Shown here: positions 1 through 10,081 of the stretch, piece by piece | Numbering within the stretch: position 1 is the first letter of the stretch | Layout: each line of letters starts with the position of its first letter | DNA from: Klugiella xanthotipulae | GTDB lineage: Bacteria; Actinomycetota; Actinomycetes; Actinomycetales; Microbacteriaceae | Direction: 5' to 3' | Assembly: GCF_006716695.1 (NCBI RefSeq) | Contig: NZ_VFPN01000001.1 | Coordinates: forward strand, 992,001-1,056,000 | Length of the DNA stretch: 64,000 nt | Program-made: the position numbers and the translations under genes | The notes under the pieces: generated by a model | Seen by the model: the letters and a program-made list of their open reading frames with translations, nothing else | Told to the model about the DNA's origin: nothing | Databases searched by the model: none

Positions 1-316
1 CTTCCGCATGAGGATAGTCTGCACTCTCGTGGGCAACGTCGTATGGGGGCAGGGCTCCGATGGCGCTCCCCATCGCTTCCACGGGGTCACCCTGTGGGGC
101 ATCAATGATCGAAAGAATCTTGCGGACTTTTGCGATCGGGAGACCCCTCACGTTTATGAGTGCATTAATGAGCTTCACACGGTCAAAATGTTCCGGGCCG
201 TACTCGGCGCGGGTCGGACTAGTCGAACGCCCTCGTTGCAGCATCCCCTCGCGTAGATAGAACTTTAACGTCGTGATCGGCGCACCACTGGCCGCTGCCA
301 ATTCTGAGATTCGCAA
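1..316 (-). CDS. MerR-family transcriptional regulator (N-terminal part, runs off the window)
   Basis: The visible 105 codons begin RISELAAASGAPITTLKFYL, the winged HTH of MerR regulators (R-I-x-E-L, then a helix-turn-helix and the K-F-Y-x-R-E-G wing), followed by the usual coiled-coil start. The only usable start is TTG at 314-316: an in-frame TGA lies eight codons upstream, and AGGA sits six bases before the TTG. The gene is divergent from the DoxX-like gene at 405, and paired inverted repeats lie between them, so it probably controls itself and that neighbour. The effector domain lies outside the window, so the inducer is unknown. Confidence 0.85.
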   Translation of the reverse strand, partial: MRISELAAASGAPITTLKFYLREGMLQRGRSTSPTRAEYGPEHFDRVKLINALINVRGLPIAKVRKILSIIDAPQGDPVEAMGSAIGALPPYDVAHESADYPHAE

Positions 317-340
317 ACGAGTTCCTGCCTTTCCCTCTCA

Positions 341-383
341 CTAGATAGTAATACTATCCTCAGTTGGATATAGTCACTATCTA
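341..383. promoter_or_regulatory. Two inverted-repeat operator candidates between divergent genes
   Basis: Two related palindromes are adjacent: GATAGT-AAT-ACTATC and GATATAGTCACTATC, both built on the half-site ACTATC/GATAGT. They lie between the MerR gene and the DoxX-like gene, where a divergent promoter pair is expected. MerR proteins bind dyads inside long promoter spacers, so these are reasonable autoregulation sites. The assignment to this MerR protein is inferred from position. Confidence 0.55.
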
Positions 384-404
384 ACACCTAACATTAGGAG
401 CATC

Positions 405-881
405 ATGGCCCCCCTCGTCATTCTCGTCGCCGTTTTCCTTGGGGCACTATTGGTTACCTCGCTGCGAGGAACCAATAGTCGTTCGAAGATCTTGTTGTCG
501 CTCCGTGCCAGTATCGCAGCGACGTTCTTCGTCACCGGCACAAGCCACTTCATCGGTATGACCGCTGAGATGATCGAGATGGTTCCGAATTGGTTACCCG
601 CTCCCGACCTCATCGTCTTCACCACAGGCATTCTCGAAATCCTCGCAGCGATGGCGATGTTCTCCCGCAGAGTCGCCCCGTGGGCAGGACTTGGGCTCAC
701 AGCACTGCTCATCGCGATGTTCCCAGCAAACATAAACCTTGCGCTCACGGAAGCAGACCTACCTTGGTCGCAAACCCTTGCACCACGGACCGCCATCCAG
801 GTGATCTTCCTCGCAGCTACGAGTTGCCTCGCAATTGTGGGATTCAAGCGGGCTTCGGCTTCCTCAACCCGCAGGGGATGA
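405..881 (+). CDS. DoxX-like membrane protein
   Basis: This 158-residue protein has four hydrophobic segments (about residues 3-20, 34-50, 68-85 and 93-110, with a last one near 130-147). The loop V-x-G-x-x-H-F-x-x-M near residues 43-52 resembles that of the DoxX/DUF4267-like family of small four-helix membrane proteins. Members are often linked to redox or thiol stress, but no reaction is assigned. Start ATG follows TTAGGAG at good spacing. It is divergent from a MerR regulator with palindromes between, so induction by that regulator is likely. Confidence 0.7.
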   Translation: MAPLVILVAVFLGALLVTSLRGTNSRSKILLSLRASIAATFFVTGTSHFIGMTAEMIEMVPNWLPAPDLIVFTTGILEILAAMAMFSRRVAPWAGLGLTALLIAMFPANINLALTEADLPWSQTLAPRTAIQVIFLAATSCLAIVGFKRASASSTRRG

Positions 882-1067
882 CCTGACCAGCAGTTTGGTT
901 ACCACTGAACCTGATGAGTATCGGGGTCTGTTGCACCTTCAGGCCAGGTCACGCGGCCTGCAGACTCGCATGCTCGGGGAGCGCTTCAGTGGAGGGCTGG
1001 CCGTGATGCGGGACCGACGCGGTTGAACAGCCCCTACCCGCTTTCGGGTGACGAGCGCTTTGGCACC

Positions 1068-1517
1068 CTACTCGTCGCTCACCGTCACCTCGTCGATCTC
1101 CAGATCCTCATCCAACTGCACCTGGGGGTACTCGTCGGGGAAGAACTCCGGCGAGTCAAGTGCCACCACCGCCCCGCCCGGAAAAACCGTTATGTCGTGG
1201 ATGCGCAGGTCACGAACCACCTCCGCAATCAGCCGGGCGGAGGGTCGGCGAGCGCCGATGTGCGCCAGGTCGCGCCCCGCCTCACGCAGCAGCTCGGCCC
1301 ACCACCGACCGGTCTGGCCGAGCAGCCCCCGCACGGTGTCCACGAGTTCGTCAACATCCGAGCGACCCTCAAACTCCGGGTCAATTTCGAGCCGCACGGT
1401 GGTGTTGTCCACGCGGGCGGTGAACTCGACCACGCCATCCCTGATATGTGCCTCGCTCAGGCCGGGGAGGCCAACAAGTGCGTCACGAATTTGCTGAAGT
1501 ACGGGCGAAGTGGGCAT
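1068..1517 (-). CDS. Conserved hypothetical acidic protein
   Basis: 149 residues with no membrane segment or signal peptide. The C-terminus is strongly acidic (several D/E in the last 20 residues). An N-terminal alpha/beta pattern with alternating hydrophobic strands (VVEFTARVDN, VRLEIDPEF) suggests a small globular cytosolic domain. Codon use matches the core genome, so it is probably a real gene. It is transcribed away from the GNAT gene at 1567. I do not recognise a family. Confidence 0.6.
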   Translation of the reverse strand: MPTSPVLQQIRDALVGLPGLSEAHIRDGVVEFTARVDNTTVRLEIDPEFEGRSDVDELVDTVRGLLGQTGRWWAELLREAGRDLAHIGARRPSARLIAEVVRDLRIHDITVFPGGAVVALDSPEFFPDEYPQVQLDEDLEIDEVTVSDE

Positions 1518-1566
1518 GGTTTATTGTGCCATGAGCCCCCGAGCGTAGGCTCGCTACCCTGGAGCA

Positions 1567-2118
1567 ATGAGCTCAAACCCACCCACGTTTCGCCCGCTCA
1601 CGACCGGTGACCACGCCATCCTGCTCTCGGCAACCCTCCTCAACCTCACCTGGAACGGCCCGCGCTTCACCGCGGCGGACATTCTCGCTGACCCCGCCCT
1701 CGCCCACTACACCCGCCTCAACCCGGCCCGGGGCGACTTCGGCCTGGTGGCCACCCGGCGGGGTGCGTGGGTAGGGGCCGTCTGGCTGCTGCTCCTCCCC
1801 GCTCACGACCCCGGGTACGGCTGGGTGGCTGAGGGCGTCCCGGAACTGAGCGTCTGCGTGCGGCCGGGGCACCAGCGGGAGGGCATCGGGCGGGCGCTGA
1901 TGGTCCGGGCACTCGCCTCTGCCCGGAATCGGGGGCTCCCCGCGGTGAGCCTCAGCGTGGAGGCGGGCAACGGCGCACGGGCCCTCTACGAGTCCCTGGG
2001 GTTTACGGATGCGCCGCCGCCGGCCCTCGCAGGGACCATGATCCGGCGACTGTCCGACCCCAGCACCACCCCGGGGGAGTTTTGTGCAAAAAACGACGAA
2101 ATAAACGTCGATCTGTGA
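1567..2118 (+). CDS. GNAT-family N-acetyltransferase
   Basis: 183 residues with the GNAT core: the acetyl-CoA pyrophosphate loop ELSVCVRPGHQREGIGRALM (R/Q-x-x-G-x-G/A) near residues 98-117, then a C-terminal YESLGF motif typical of this fold. The substrate cannot be told. The box TACCCT ends six bases before ATG, a leaderless start pattern seen repeatedly here. The last about 13 codons lie inside a 55-bp repeat that also occurs at 23259, so the C-terminal tail was probably replaced or extended by that repeat. Confidence 0.85.
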   Translation: MSSNPPTFRPLTTGDHAILLSATLLNLTWNGPRFTAADILADPALAHYTRLNPARGDFGLVATRRGAWVGAVWLLLLPAHDPGYGWVAEGVPELSVCVRPGHQREGIGRALMVRALASARNRGLPAVSLSVEAGNGARALYESLGFTDAPPPALAGTMIRRLSDPSTTPGEFCAKNDEINVDL

Positions 2119-2131
2119 GGAAAAGTCACCC
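2077..2131. repeat. Dispersed 55-bp repeat, copy A
   Basis: This 55-base stretch aligns without gaps to 23259-23313 at roughly 45 of 55 positions. Conserved blocks are GAGTTTTGTGCAAAAA at one end and GTCGAT, then TGTGAGGAAAA and TCACCC at the other. The middle can form CGACG/CGTCG in this copy. It overlaps the GNAT stop codon. Both copies are followed by low-complexity G-rich sequence. Function unknown. Confidence 0.65.
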
Positions 2132-2161
2132 TGGGTGCGCGGCGCGGGCAGCGGGCAGGCG

Positions 2162-2185
2162 GGCAGCGGCAGCGGCAGCGGCAGC
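2162..2185. repeat. Short tandem repeat (GGCAGC)x4
   Basis: Four perfect GGCAGC hexamers, with further imperfect units upstream, sit between repeat copy A and the tRNA terminator. It is non-coding and probably slippage-prone. Confidence 0.8.
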
Positions 2186-2193
2186 GGGCAAAC

Positions 2194-2225
2194 AAAAACT
2201 GGCCCCGGGGGTTCCCGAGACCAGT
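2194..2225 (-). terminator. Terminator downstream of the tRNA-Thr/tRNA-Met pair
   Basis: Read on the minus strand, ACTGG ... CCAGT closes a GC-rich hairpin followed directly by five T residues, nine bases beyond the end of tRNA-Met. It fits an intrinsic terminator for the two tRNAs. Confidence 0.65.
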
Positions 2226-2233
2226 AGTGGTTG

Positions 2234-2307
2234 TAGCTGGAGCGGGATTCGAACCCGCGACCTCACGATTATGAGTCGTGCGCTCTCACCAACTGAGCTA
2301 CCCAGCC
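2234..2307 (-). tRNA. tRNA-Met (CAT), elongator
   Basis: A full cloverleaf: acceptor GGCTGGG pairs with TCCAGCT using G-T wobbles at the ends. The anticodon loop reads ACTCATAATC with anticodon CAT, and the T-arm is GCGGG-TTCGAAT-CCCGC. The 5' end is neither the initiator type (CGCGGGG) nor the tRNA-Ile2 type, so it is elongator Met. CCA is not encoded. It is cotranscribed with the tRNA-Thr upstream. Confidence 0.93.
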
Positions 2308-2358
2308 ACGACTGTGGTTGAAAAACCGCTCAACCAGCGGAATATATATCACAGCCAG

Positions 2359-2430
<72 letters not shown>

Positions 2431-2544
2431 GAAGCCTCAGCGGGTTGATATCAACCCGCCGTAAGGCAACCGTTAGAGAATATCATCCCGCACGGGGTGA
2501 ATGCCAATCCTGACGACACCAATGTGAGAATTGTTTCCCATCCA

Positions 2545-4740
2545 CTAGACGCTGATGCCGTCGAGCCGCCACACCGTAAACGAGGGGCGGTCGGCCACAA
2601 ACGTCATGGTGTTGGCGTCACCACGGAACGCCAACTCAGCATCCCCGTAGATGCGCTCGACCTCACCAACCTCGGTGGGCAGGCAGGCATCCGCGATGGT
2701 GACGACCGAAAAGGCCCGGGCGGCGCACACCAGGATGCACTCCGCGGCGCTCTCGCGAACAAAGATCACGGCCTCGTCGGTCACCGATAGCCAGCGCATC
2801 CCACCCGAGTTGAGAGCGGGTGAGGAGCGCCGCAGCGCGATCAGGTTGCGGTAGAGGTTCATCACCGGCAGCGCCCCCGGGGCGACGGAGACGGGGTCGG
2901 CCGGAGGGTTATCCTGATCCACCGGCACATCGAGTTCGGCGGTGTCCGTCCGGTCGAACGGATACCGCGAGTCGCCAAACGCAAAAGAGCCGCGCTGCGG
3001 AAAAGGCACACCATACTCGTTGAGGGGGCCGGTATCGGCAGGAACGTCGGCAACGGGTTCGCTCTGGGCAGCGGCACCCTCACCGGATACGGTGGCCTGC
3101 GCCCCGGGAACCATCGAGGCGGCCTCGGCCCGCGCCGTGTCGGGACGGGCCGAGAGGTGCGTACCGGCTGTAACGGAGCCACCGCCGCTCCCAGCGGCTA
3201 CACCAGCGGCTGCACCAGCGGTGTCCACCGCCCACGGAATCGGGCGGCGAGAATCCTCACCGTTCACACCCCCCAGACCGCACTCGGCACCGGCCCAGAC
3301 CACGGGAACACCCGGCAACGTCATCGAGAGACCCAGCGCCACGGGCACGGTGTCCGGCCGCGCCACCGAGAGGAAGCGGGGGGTGTCGTGCGTGTCGAGG
3401 GCATTGAGGGTACCCAGACGCACGCGCCACGGGAAGCCCGCAACAAAGCGACGGTGCGCGGCGTAGAACTGCTCACTGGAGTATCCGGTCACGTGGGCGT
3501 CCGTCATCCCCAGCCCGCCACCGGCGGGTGCGCCGGGCGTGCCCAACCACTCCCACACCGGGCGGGTGAAGTTGGCATACGTCATGGCCCCGTGCCAGGC
3601 GTCACCGCGAAAGTCGGGGGCCGCGTCGTTGGTGGATTCCCCCAGCAGGATCGTGTCGGGGTTCACCTCGGTCATGGTGCGGCGGATGGTGCGGCGCACC
3701 TCACGGTTGAGGTCCTCGTCGCGGTAGCGGCCCGTCATATTGGCCACGTCGATGCGCCAACCGTCAAGCGAGTAGGGGGCCTGCAACCACTTCCCCACGA
3801 CCGAATCGGGGCCCTCGATGAAGCGGCGGCGCAGCTCGGCCGAGTTCCAGTTGAACTTGGGCAGCGTCTGATGCCCCAGCCACCCCACATAGTCGCTGTT
3901 CTCCTCGTCGAGCCAGTAGTAGAAGTCGCTCTCGGGGGCCTCGGGGTGGTGCAGCGCGGCCCGAAACCACTCGTGGCTATCGCCCGAGTGATTGGTCGTC
4001 AGATCGCCCACCACGCGCAGACCGGCCTCATGCGCGGCCGCAACCAGGCGGATGAGCGCCTCGTCGCCGCCCAGCAGCGGGTCCACCCGGTCAAAGCTCG
4101 ACGCGTCGTAGCGGTGGTTAGACCCGGCCGGAAAAAACGGTGTGAGGTAGAGCGTGGTCACGCCCAGCCACACCAGGTGGTCCAGGTGCTCGCGGATGCC
4201 GTCGAGGTCGCCCCCGTAAAACTGTTGGGAAACGTCCGGGCCGCTCCCGATCACCGGGTCGTCCCAGGAGGCCGGCACGGCCCAGCCGGGCAGCTCCCGG
4301 TCCTCCGCCTCTGCGGAGCGGGCGAAACGGTCGGGAAACACCTGGTATAGCACGGTCTCGCGCACCCAGTCGGGCGCGGGCTCGTGGGCCACCAGGACAA
4401 AGTCTTCGCTGTCGAGCGTCTCGACCGTGTGCACGCCCGCGGCGTTCACCCACACGTTGCCGCCCTCGGCCCGGCGCACCACAAAGCGGTAGCCGTGCTC
4501 GGGGTTGGCGACCACAATATCCGCCTGCCACCAGGTCTCATCGGCGGTCTCACTGAGCACGGTCGCCTCCGACCAGCTGGGCTCGCGGTCGGGGTTGGAG
4601 CGCACCCGCACCCATTCGACGCCGCCAAAGGTGCGGGGCACGCGCAGCCGAAGCCGCACGCTCTCACCCAGCACCGGATTTTCCGTCGAGACGTACAGGG
4701 CCGAGCCGTCGTGGTGCGGCTCACTCGTAAAGTCAGTCAT
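2545..4740 (-). CDS. Glycoside hydrolase family 13 (maltodextrin/neopullulanase-type)
   Basis: 731 residues without a signal peptide, so cytosolic. An N-terminal carbohydrate-binding-like beta domain (about 1-120) precedes a TIM barrel starting VLYQVFPDRF. GH13 regions are visible: DLTTNH (246-251), GWRIDVAN with nucleophile Asp331, GEST with acid/base Glu368, and LDTHDTPR with Asp452. The order beta domain-barrel resembles GH13_20/21 cyclomaltodextrinases and maltodextrin glucosidases. After RRPIPW (about 503) there is a roughly 75-residue Ala/Gly/Ser-rich insertion with low complexity, unusual inside the barrel. It lies upstream of malG-malF-malE on the same strand and probably hydrolyses imported maltodextrins. 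Confidence 0.9.
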   Translation of the reverse strand: MTDFTSEPHHDGSALYVSTENPVLGESVRLRLRVPRTFGGVEWVRVRSNPDREPSWSEATVLSETADETWWQADIVVANPEHGYRFVVRRAEGGNVWVNAAGVHTVETLDSEDFVLVAHEPAPDWVRETVLYQVFPDRFARSAEAEDRELPGWAVPASWDDPVIGSGPDVSQQFYGGDLDGIREHLDHLVWLGVTTLYLTPFFPAGSNHRYDASSFDRVDPLLGGDEALIRLVAAAHEAGLRVVGDLTTNHSGDSHEWFRAALHHPEAPESDFYYWLDEENSDYVGWLGHQTLPKFNWNSAELRRRFIEGPDSVVGKWLQAPYSLDGWRIDVANMTGRYRDEDLNREVRRTIRRTMTEVNPDTILLGESTNDAAPDFRGDAWHGAMTYANFTRPVWEWLGTPGAPAGGGLGMTDAHVTGYSSEQFYAAHRRFVAGFPWRVRLGTLNALDTHDTPRFLSVARPDTVPVALGLSMTLPGVPVVWAGAECGLGGVNGEDSRRPIPWAVDTAGAAAGVAAGSGGGSVTAGTHLSARPDTARAEAASMVPGAQATVSGEGAAAQSEPVADVPADTGPLNEYGVPFPQRGSFAFGDSRYPFDRTDTAELDVPVDQDNPPADPVSVAPGALPVMNLYRNLIALRRSSPALNSGGMRWLSVTDEAVIFVRESAAECILVCAARAFSVVTIADACLPTEVGEVERIYGDAELAFRGDANTMTFVADRPSFTVWRLDGISV

Positions 4741-4871
4741 GGTCCCCTCCCATTGGCGACATATTTCCCGTCAACGCTATCGTGGAAACGGAAACCGTCA
4801 GCGGGAATCGCTGTCGTGGCCGATAACGATTGGGGCGACCACACCACCAGCGCCCCGAGCCGCAACTCTCT

Positions 4872-5794
4872 TTATTTAACCGACCCGGCCGTCAACCCAC
4901 CGACAATATACTTTTGCAACGCCACAAAAATAATCACAACCGGCAGCGCCGACATCACGGCCCCCGCCGAGAATGCGCTCCAATCGGCGTATCGCGGGTT
5001 GGACACCAGTTGGTAGAGGCCAACGGCGAGCGTTTTGTTCTCGGGATCGGTCAGCATCACGCTCGCGATCACGTACTCGTTGGTGGAGGTAATGAAGGCC
5101 AGCAGCCCCACCACCACCAGGATGGGGAGTACCAGCCGCAGGATGATCGTGAAGAAGATGCGGGTGTGGCCTGCGCCATCAATCTTGGCGGCCTCATCAA
5201 TCGACACCGGAATGGTGTTGAAAAAGCCATACATCAGGTAGGTGTTTACCCCCAGCGCACCACCCATGTACACCATAATCAGGCCGGTCTTGGTGTTGAG
5301 CCCCAACGCGGGAAATATGTCACCAATCGAGGACATCAGCAGGAAGATCGCGACAACCGCGAGCAGCTGCGGGAACATCTGCACCAGCAGTAGCGTGAGC
5401 AGGCCCATCCGGCGCCCGCTAAACCGCATCCGCGAGAACGCGTAGGCGGCCATCGCCCCGAGGAAAACAGTGAGCAGTGCCGTCACACCGCCAATAATCA
5501 CGGTGTTGGCAAACCAGGCGGCAAACGGCTGGTCGGGGTTGTTCAGGATGCGGGCAAAGCTATCAAATCCCACCTCCGAGAACAGGGCGTTTGAGCCGGT
5601 GAGCGTACCGTTGGGGTTGAACGCCGCCGAGAGCACGTACAGGATCGGGAAGATCGCGTAGATCACCACGGCGATCCCCACGAGGTGCCGCCAGCCGGTG
5701 TCGCGCCACAGGCGGCGCAGGCGGCGACTACGGGCCGAGCGCGGGGCGACCGCGGGGCGGGCAACGGGGGTTTCGGGGTTCAGGGTGGTCGTCA

Positions 5795-5795
<1 letters not shown>
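4872..5795 (-). CDS. malG: Maltose/maltodextrin ABC transporter permease, MalG type
   Basis: 307 residues with six membrane segments. The EAA loop, the contact site for the ATPase, is visible as DEAAKIDGAGHTRIFFTIIL near residues 198-217. The C-terminus GGLTAGSVKG-like (GGLTAGSVK) is typical of MalG. The start ATG overlaps the malF stop by one base (TAATG), so the two are translationally coupled. It partners MalF and MalE in uptake of maltose or maltodextrins. No ATPase gene is nearby, so a shared MsiK-like ATPase elsewhere is likely, as in other actinobacteria. Confidence 0.93.
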
Positions 5796-7432
<1,637 letters not shown>

Positions 7433-7524
7433 GACGCTCGTTCTTGTCTCGGGGGCAGAGGTGGTGCAGGGTGCTGGCGGGCGAACCGGGCAGATTCGCC
7501 CGCCAGCAGGGGTGTGCGACGCGT

Positions 7525-8763
7525 TTACTTCTTGTCGGCGTCGATTGCGGCCTGGACGTCGCTGGCCAGCTTGGCCCAGCGGGCGACCGGCTCGGACCCG
7601 TTCAGGATCTCGGTCTCGGCGATGCCCCAGTACTGCCACACGGCACCCATGGCGGGTACGGCGGGCATCGGGATGGCGTTCTTACCGGCGGCCGTGAAGC
7701 CCGCGATAATCGGGTCGGCTCCGGCCTCCGTTGCCGCCTCGGTCAGGGCGGGGAGCACGCTCCCCACTGCGGCGAGTTCCTTCTGTACCTCGTTGGTGCC
7801 GAGGTAGTTCACGAGGAAGTCGTTAGCAGCAACCGCGTTCTTGGACTCGGAGTTGATGTAGAAGCCCTTGACCCCGGCGAACGGGTTGGCGGGCTGGCCG
7901 CCGGCCGAGGGGATGGGGTCAACGGCCACCGTGATGCCGGCATCCGTTGCCGCCGACACGTTCCAGGGTCCGGTGAGCCAGTAGGGTGATTCGCCGTCGA
8001 GGAAGGCCTGCTTGGCGATGTCACCGTCAATCTCGGGGCTAATGATGCCCTCGGCACCAACCTTCGAGAGCCACTGCGCGAACGCGACCCCCTCGGCGTC
8101 GCCCAGGATCAGGTTGTTGGGGTCGTACCCGCCGTCGGCGTCCACGCCGAAGATGGAGGCACCGAAGCTCGCCGCAAACGGGGCCAGGTGGTACGGGTCA
8201 CCGTCGGCCTTCTGCTCGACAACAAACGGGTACTTCGTGCCTGCGGCTTTACCGGCCGCGATCATGTCGTCCCAGGTGGCGGGTGTGGTCTCCGCGGCGA
8301 GGGCGGTGTTTCGCAGGATGGCGATGTTTTCCACCGCGTAGGGCAGCTGGTAGACCTTACCCTCGTAGGTCGCAGCCCGGAGTGCCACGTCGCTGAAGTC
8401 GGCGGCCTTATCGCCCAGCTCGATGGGCGAGATCACGCCGTTGGTCACGAGCTCACCGGCCCAGTCGTGGGCACCCATGATGATGTCGGGGCCCTTCCCG
8501 GTGGGGGCTTGCTGAAGGAAGTCGTCTTTGGTGGTGCTGACATCCTTGGATACCAGGTTGACCTTGACGCCGCTCTCCGTGGTGTAGTCGGCCGCCGCCG
8601 CCTTCAGGGCGTCGATGCGCTCGGCATCGACCCACACTGTCAGGCTGCTTGCGGAGTCATCTTTCTTGTCATCTGTCCCTCCGCCCGAGCAGGCAGAGAG
8701 CAGGAGCGCCGCACTTGTCGCGATCGCTCCGAGGGCAATAAACCGCTGTGGTTTCACCAGCAT
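7525..8763 (-). CDS. malE: Maltose/maltodextrin-binding lipoprotein
   Basis: Starting at ATG 8763, behind GGAAAGG, the product has 412 residues. A lipoprotein signal peptide ends in the lipobox LLLSACSGG, so Cys is lipidated and the protein is anchored outside the membrane. The body matches family-1 solute-binding proteins: GPDIIMGAHDWAGEL, a hinge at AVENIAILRN, and PYWLTGPWNVSA. It delivers maltodextrins to MalFG. It is the first gene of malE-malF-malG and lies divergent from the LacI-type regulator, with a LacI-family operator in between. Confidence 0.95.
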   Translation of the reverse strand: MLVKPQRFIALGAIATSAALLLSACSGGGTDDKKDDSASSLTVWVDAERIDALKAAAADYTTESGVKVNLVSKDVSTTKDDFLQQAPTGKGPDIIMGAHDWAGELVTNGVISPIELGDKAADFSDVALRAATYEGKVYQLPYAVENIAILRNTALAAETTPATWDDMIAAGKAAGTKYPFVVEQKADGDPYHLAPFAASFGASIFGVDADGGYDPNNLILGDAEGVAFAQWLSKVGAEGIISPEIDGDIAKQAFLDGESPYWLTGPWNVSAATDAGITVAVDPIPSAGGQPANPFAGVKGFYINSESKNAVAANDFLVNYLGTNEVQKELAAVGSVLPALTEAATEAGADPIIAGFTAAGKNAIPMPAVPAMGAVWQYWGIAETEILNGSEPVARWAKLASDVQAAIDADKK

Positions 8764-8820
8764 TGGTGTACCTTTCCGTGATACTGGACCGGCCTCTTTG
8801 CCAATGGATCTGGGCATCAA

Positions 8821-8836
8821 CGCTTGGTTCCAAGCG
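8821..8836. promoter_or_regulatory. Perfect inverted repeat in the malE leader
   Basis: CGCTTGG-TT-CCAAGCG is a perfect dyad 58 bases upstream of malE. It may be a second binding site for the neighbouring LacI-type regulator or a hairpin in the malE leader; the sequence alone cannot decide. Confidence 0.4.
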
Positions 8837-8894
8837 CCGGGCCCCGCCTCCAGCTCATCAAAAGACCGTTCTCTTGATTACTTGCAGAGTGGTT

Positions 8895-8910
8895 ATGCAA
8901 GCGGTTACAT
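8895..8910. promoter_or_regulatory. LacI-family operator between malE and its regulator
   Basis: ATGCAAGCGGTTACAT fits the LacI/GalR-family pattern GCAAnCGnTT-C with the central CG. It lies in the 260-base divergent region between malE and the regulator gene, the expected place for control of both. Binding by the neighbouring regulator is inferred. Confidence 0.65.
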
Positions 8911-9023
8911 TTTTACATGGGGTTTCCCAGATGCGCAACCACTGTTCTCTGAAACAGCTAACAACGCACAGCCAAATGCCGGTAGTTTTATCTGAATCCG
9001 CAACTCACAGACGAAAGGACACC

Positions 9024-10058
9024 GTGGCCAGCATCGATGACGTCGCTCGACACGCGGGCGTCTCCACCGCGACCGTGTCCCGGGTTCTCAACAACAAGAA
9101 CACCGTATCTGCACGCACCACCGCCCGGGTACTCCAGGCCGTCACCGCACTCGAATACGTGATGTCCTCCAGCGCCTCAAGCCTCGCCTCCGGCCGGACC
9201 AAGAACATTGGCGTTGTGGTTCCGGCTCTGTCTCGCTGGTACTTCACCAACGTGGTCGAGGGCGTCGAGTCGGCGCTCATCCGCCACGGCTACGACCTCA
9301 CGCTCTACAGCCTCAACGACGGCGGCCCGGCCCGGCGAAGCGTTTTTGAGCACTTTCTCCTGCGTCAACGGGTGGATGCCGTGATTGCCGTCTCCCTTGA
9401 ACTCACAACAGACGAGCTCACCCGCCTGCACGCGCTCAACAAGCCGCTCGTGGGCGTGGGTGGCCCCCTGCCGGGCGTACGAACCCTCAGCATCGACGAT
9501 GTGGAGGTGTCCCGCCTGGCCACCCAGCACCTGATCGACCTCGGGCACAGGCGCATCGCCCACATCGGTGGCACCGACGAGTTTGAGGCCGACTTCCACC
9601 TGCCGGCCAACCGACGCGAGGGCTTCGAATCGGCGCTCACCGCAGCGGGGCTGCCCGTGCGTGACGAGTTCTTCGGCACCGCAGATTTCACCATCCAGGG
9701 CGGGCACGCGGCCGCCGCGAAGCTGTTCAGCGAGCATCCGCCCACCGACCCTGACGGGCCCACCGCCGTGTTTGTCACCTCCGACGAAATGGCAATCGGC
9801 TGCCTGCTGGCGGCGCGCGAGGTCGGCCTGAACGTGCCGGATGATGTGTCGATCGTGGGCATCGATAACCACGAACTCGCCCGCTTTTTTGACCTGACCA
9901 CCGTGGCCCAGTACCCGCGGGATCAGGGCCGCAAAGCCGTCGAGATGCTCATGGATGTGCTCCAGCCGGAGCAGTGGCGGCACGGTGAACTCAACACGCC
10001 GCTGGATACCACCCTCATCATCCGTGGCAGCACGGCACCACCTACTACCCACCGATAA
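9024..10058 (+). CDS. LacI-family regulator of the maltodextrin locus
   Basis: Start GTG 9024 follows GAAAGGA and begins V-A-S-I-D-D-V-A-R, the usual LacI start; the product is 344 residues. HTH: IDDVARHAGVSTATVSRVLN. The hinge helix region follows, then a periplasmic-binding-type sensor domain (IGVVVPALSRWYFTNVVEG to the C-terminus). It is divergent from malE and upstream of an alpha-glucosidase in the same direction. By analogy with MalR it represses the locus until a malto-oligosaccharide binds; the ligand is inferred. Confidence 0.93.
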   Translation: MASIDDVARHAGVSTATVSRVLNNKNTVSARTTARVLQAVTALEYVMSSSASSLASGRTKNIGVVVPALSRWYFTNVVEGVESALIRHGYDLTLYSLNDGGPARRSVFEHFLLRQRVDAVIAVSLELTTDELTRLHALNKPLVGVGGPLPGVRTLSIDDVEVSRLATQHLIDLGHRRIAHIGGTDEFEADFHLPANRREGFESALTAAGLPVRDEFFGTADFTIQGGHAAAAKLFSEHPPTDPDGPTAVFVTSDEMAIGCLLAAREVGLNVPDDVSIVGIDNHELARFFDLTTVAQYPRDQGRKAVEMLMDVLQPEQWRHGELNTPLDTTLIIRGSTAPPTTHR

Positions 10059-10081
10059 CCACCACAGTGAACGGACACACG

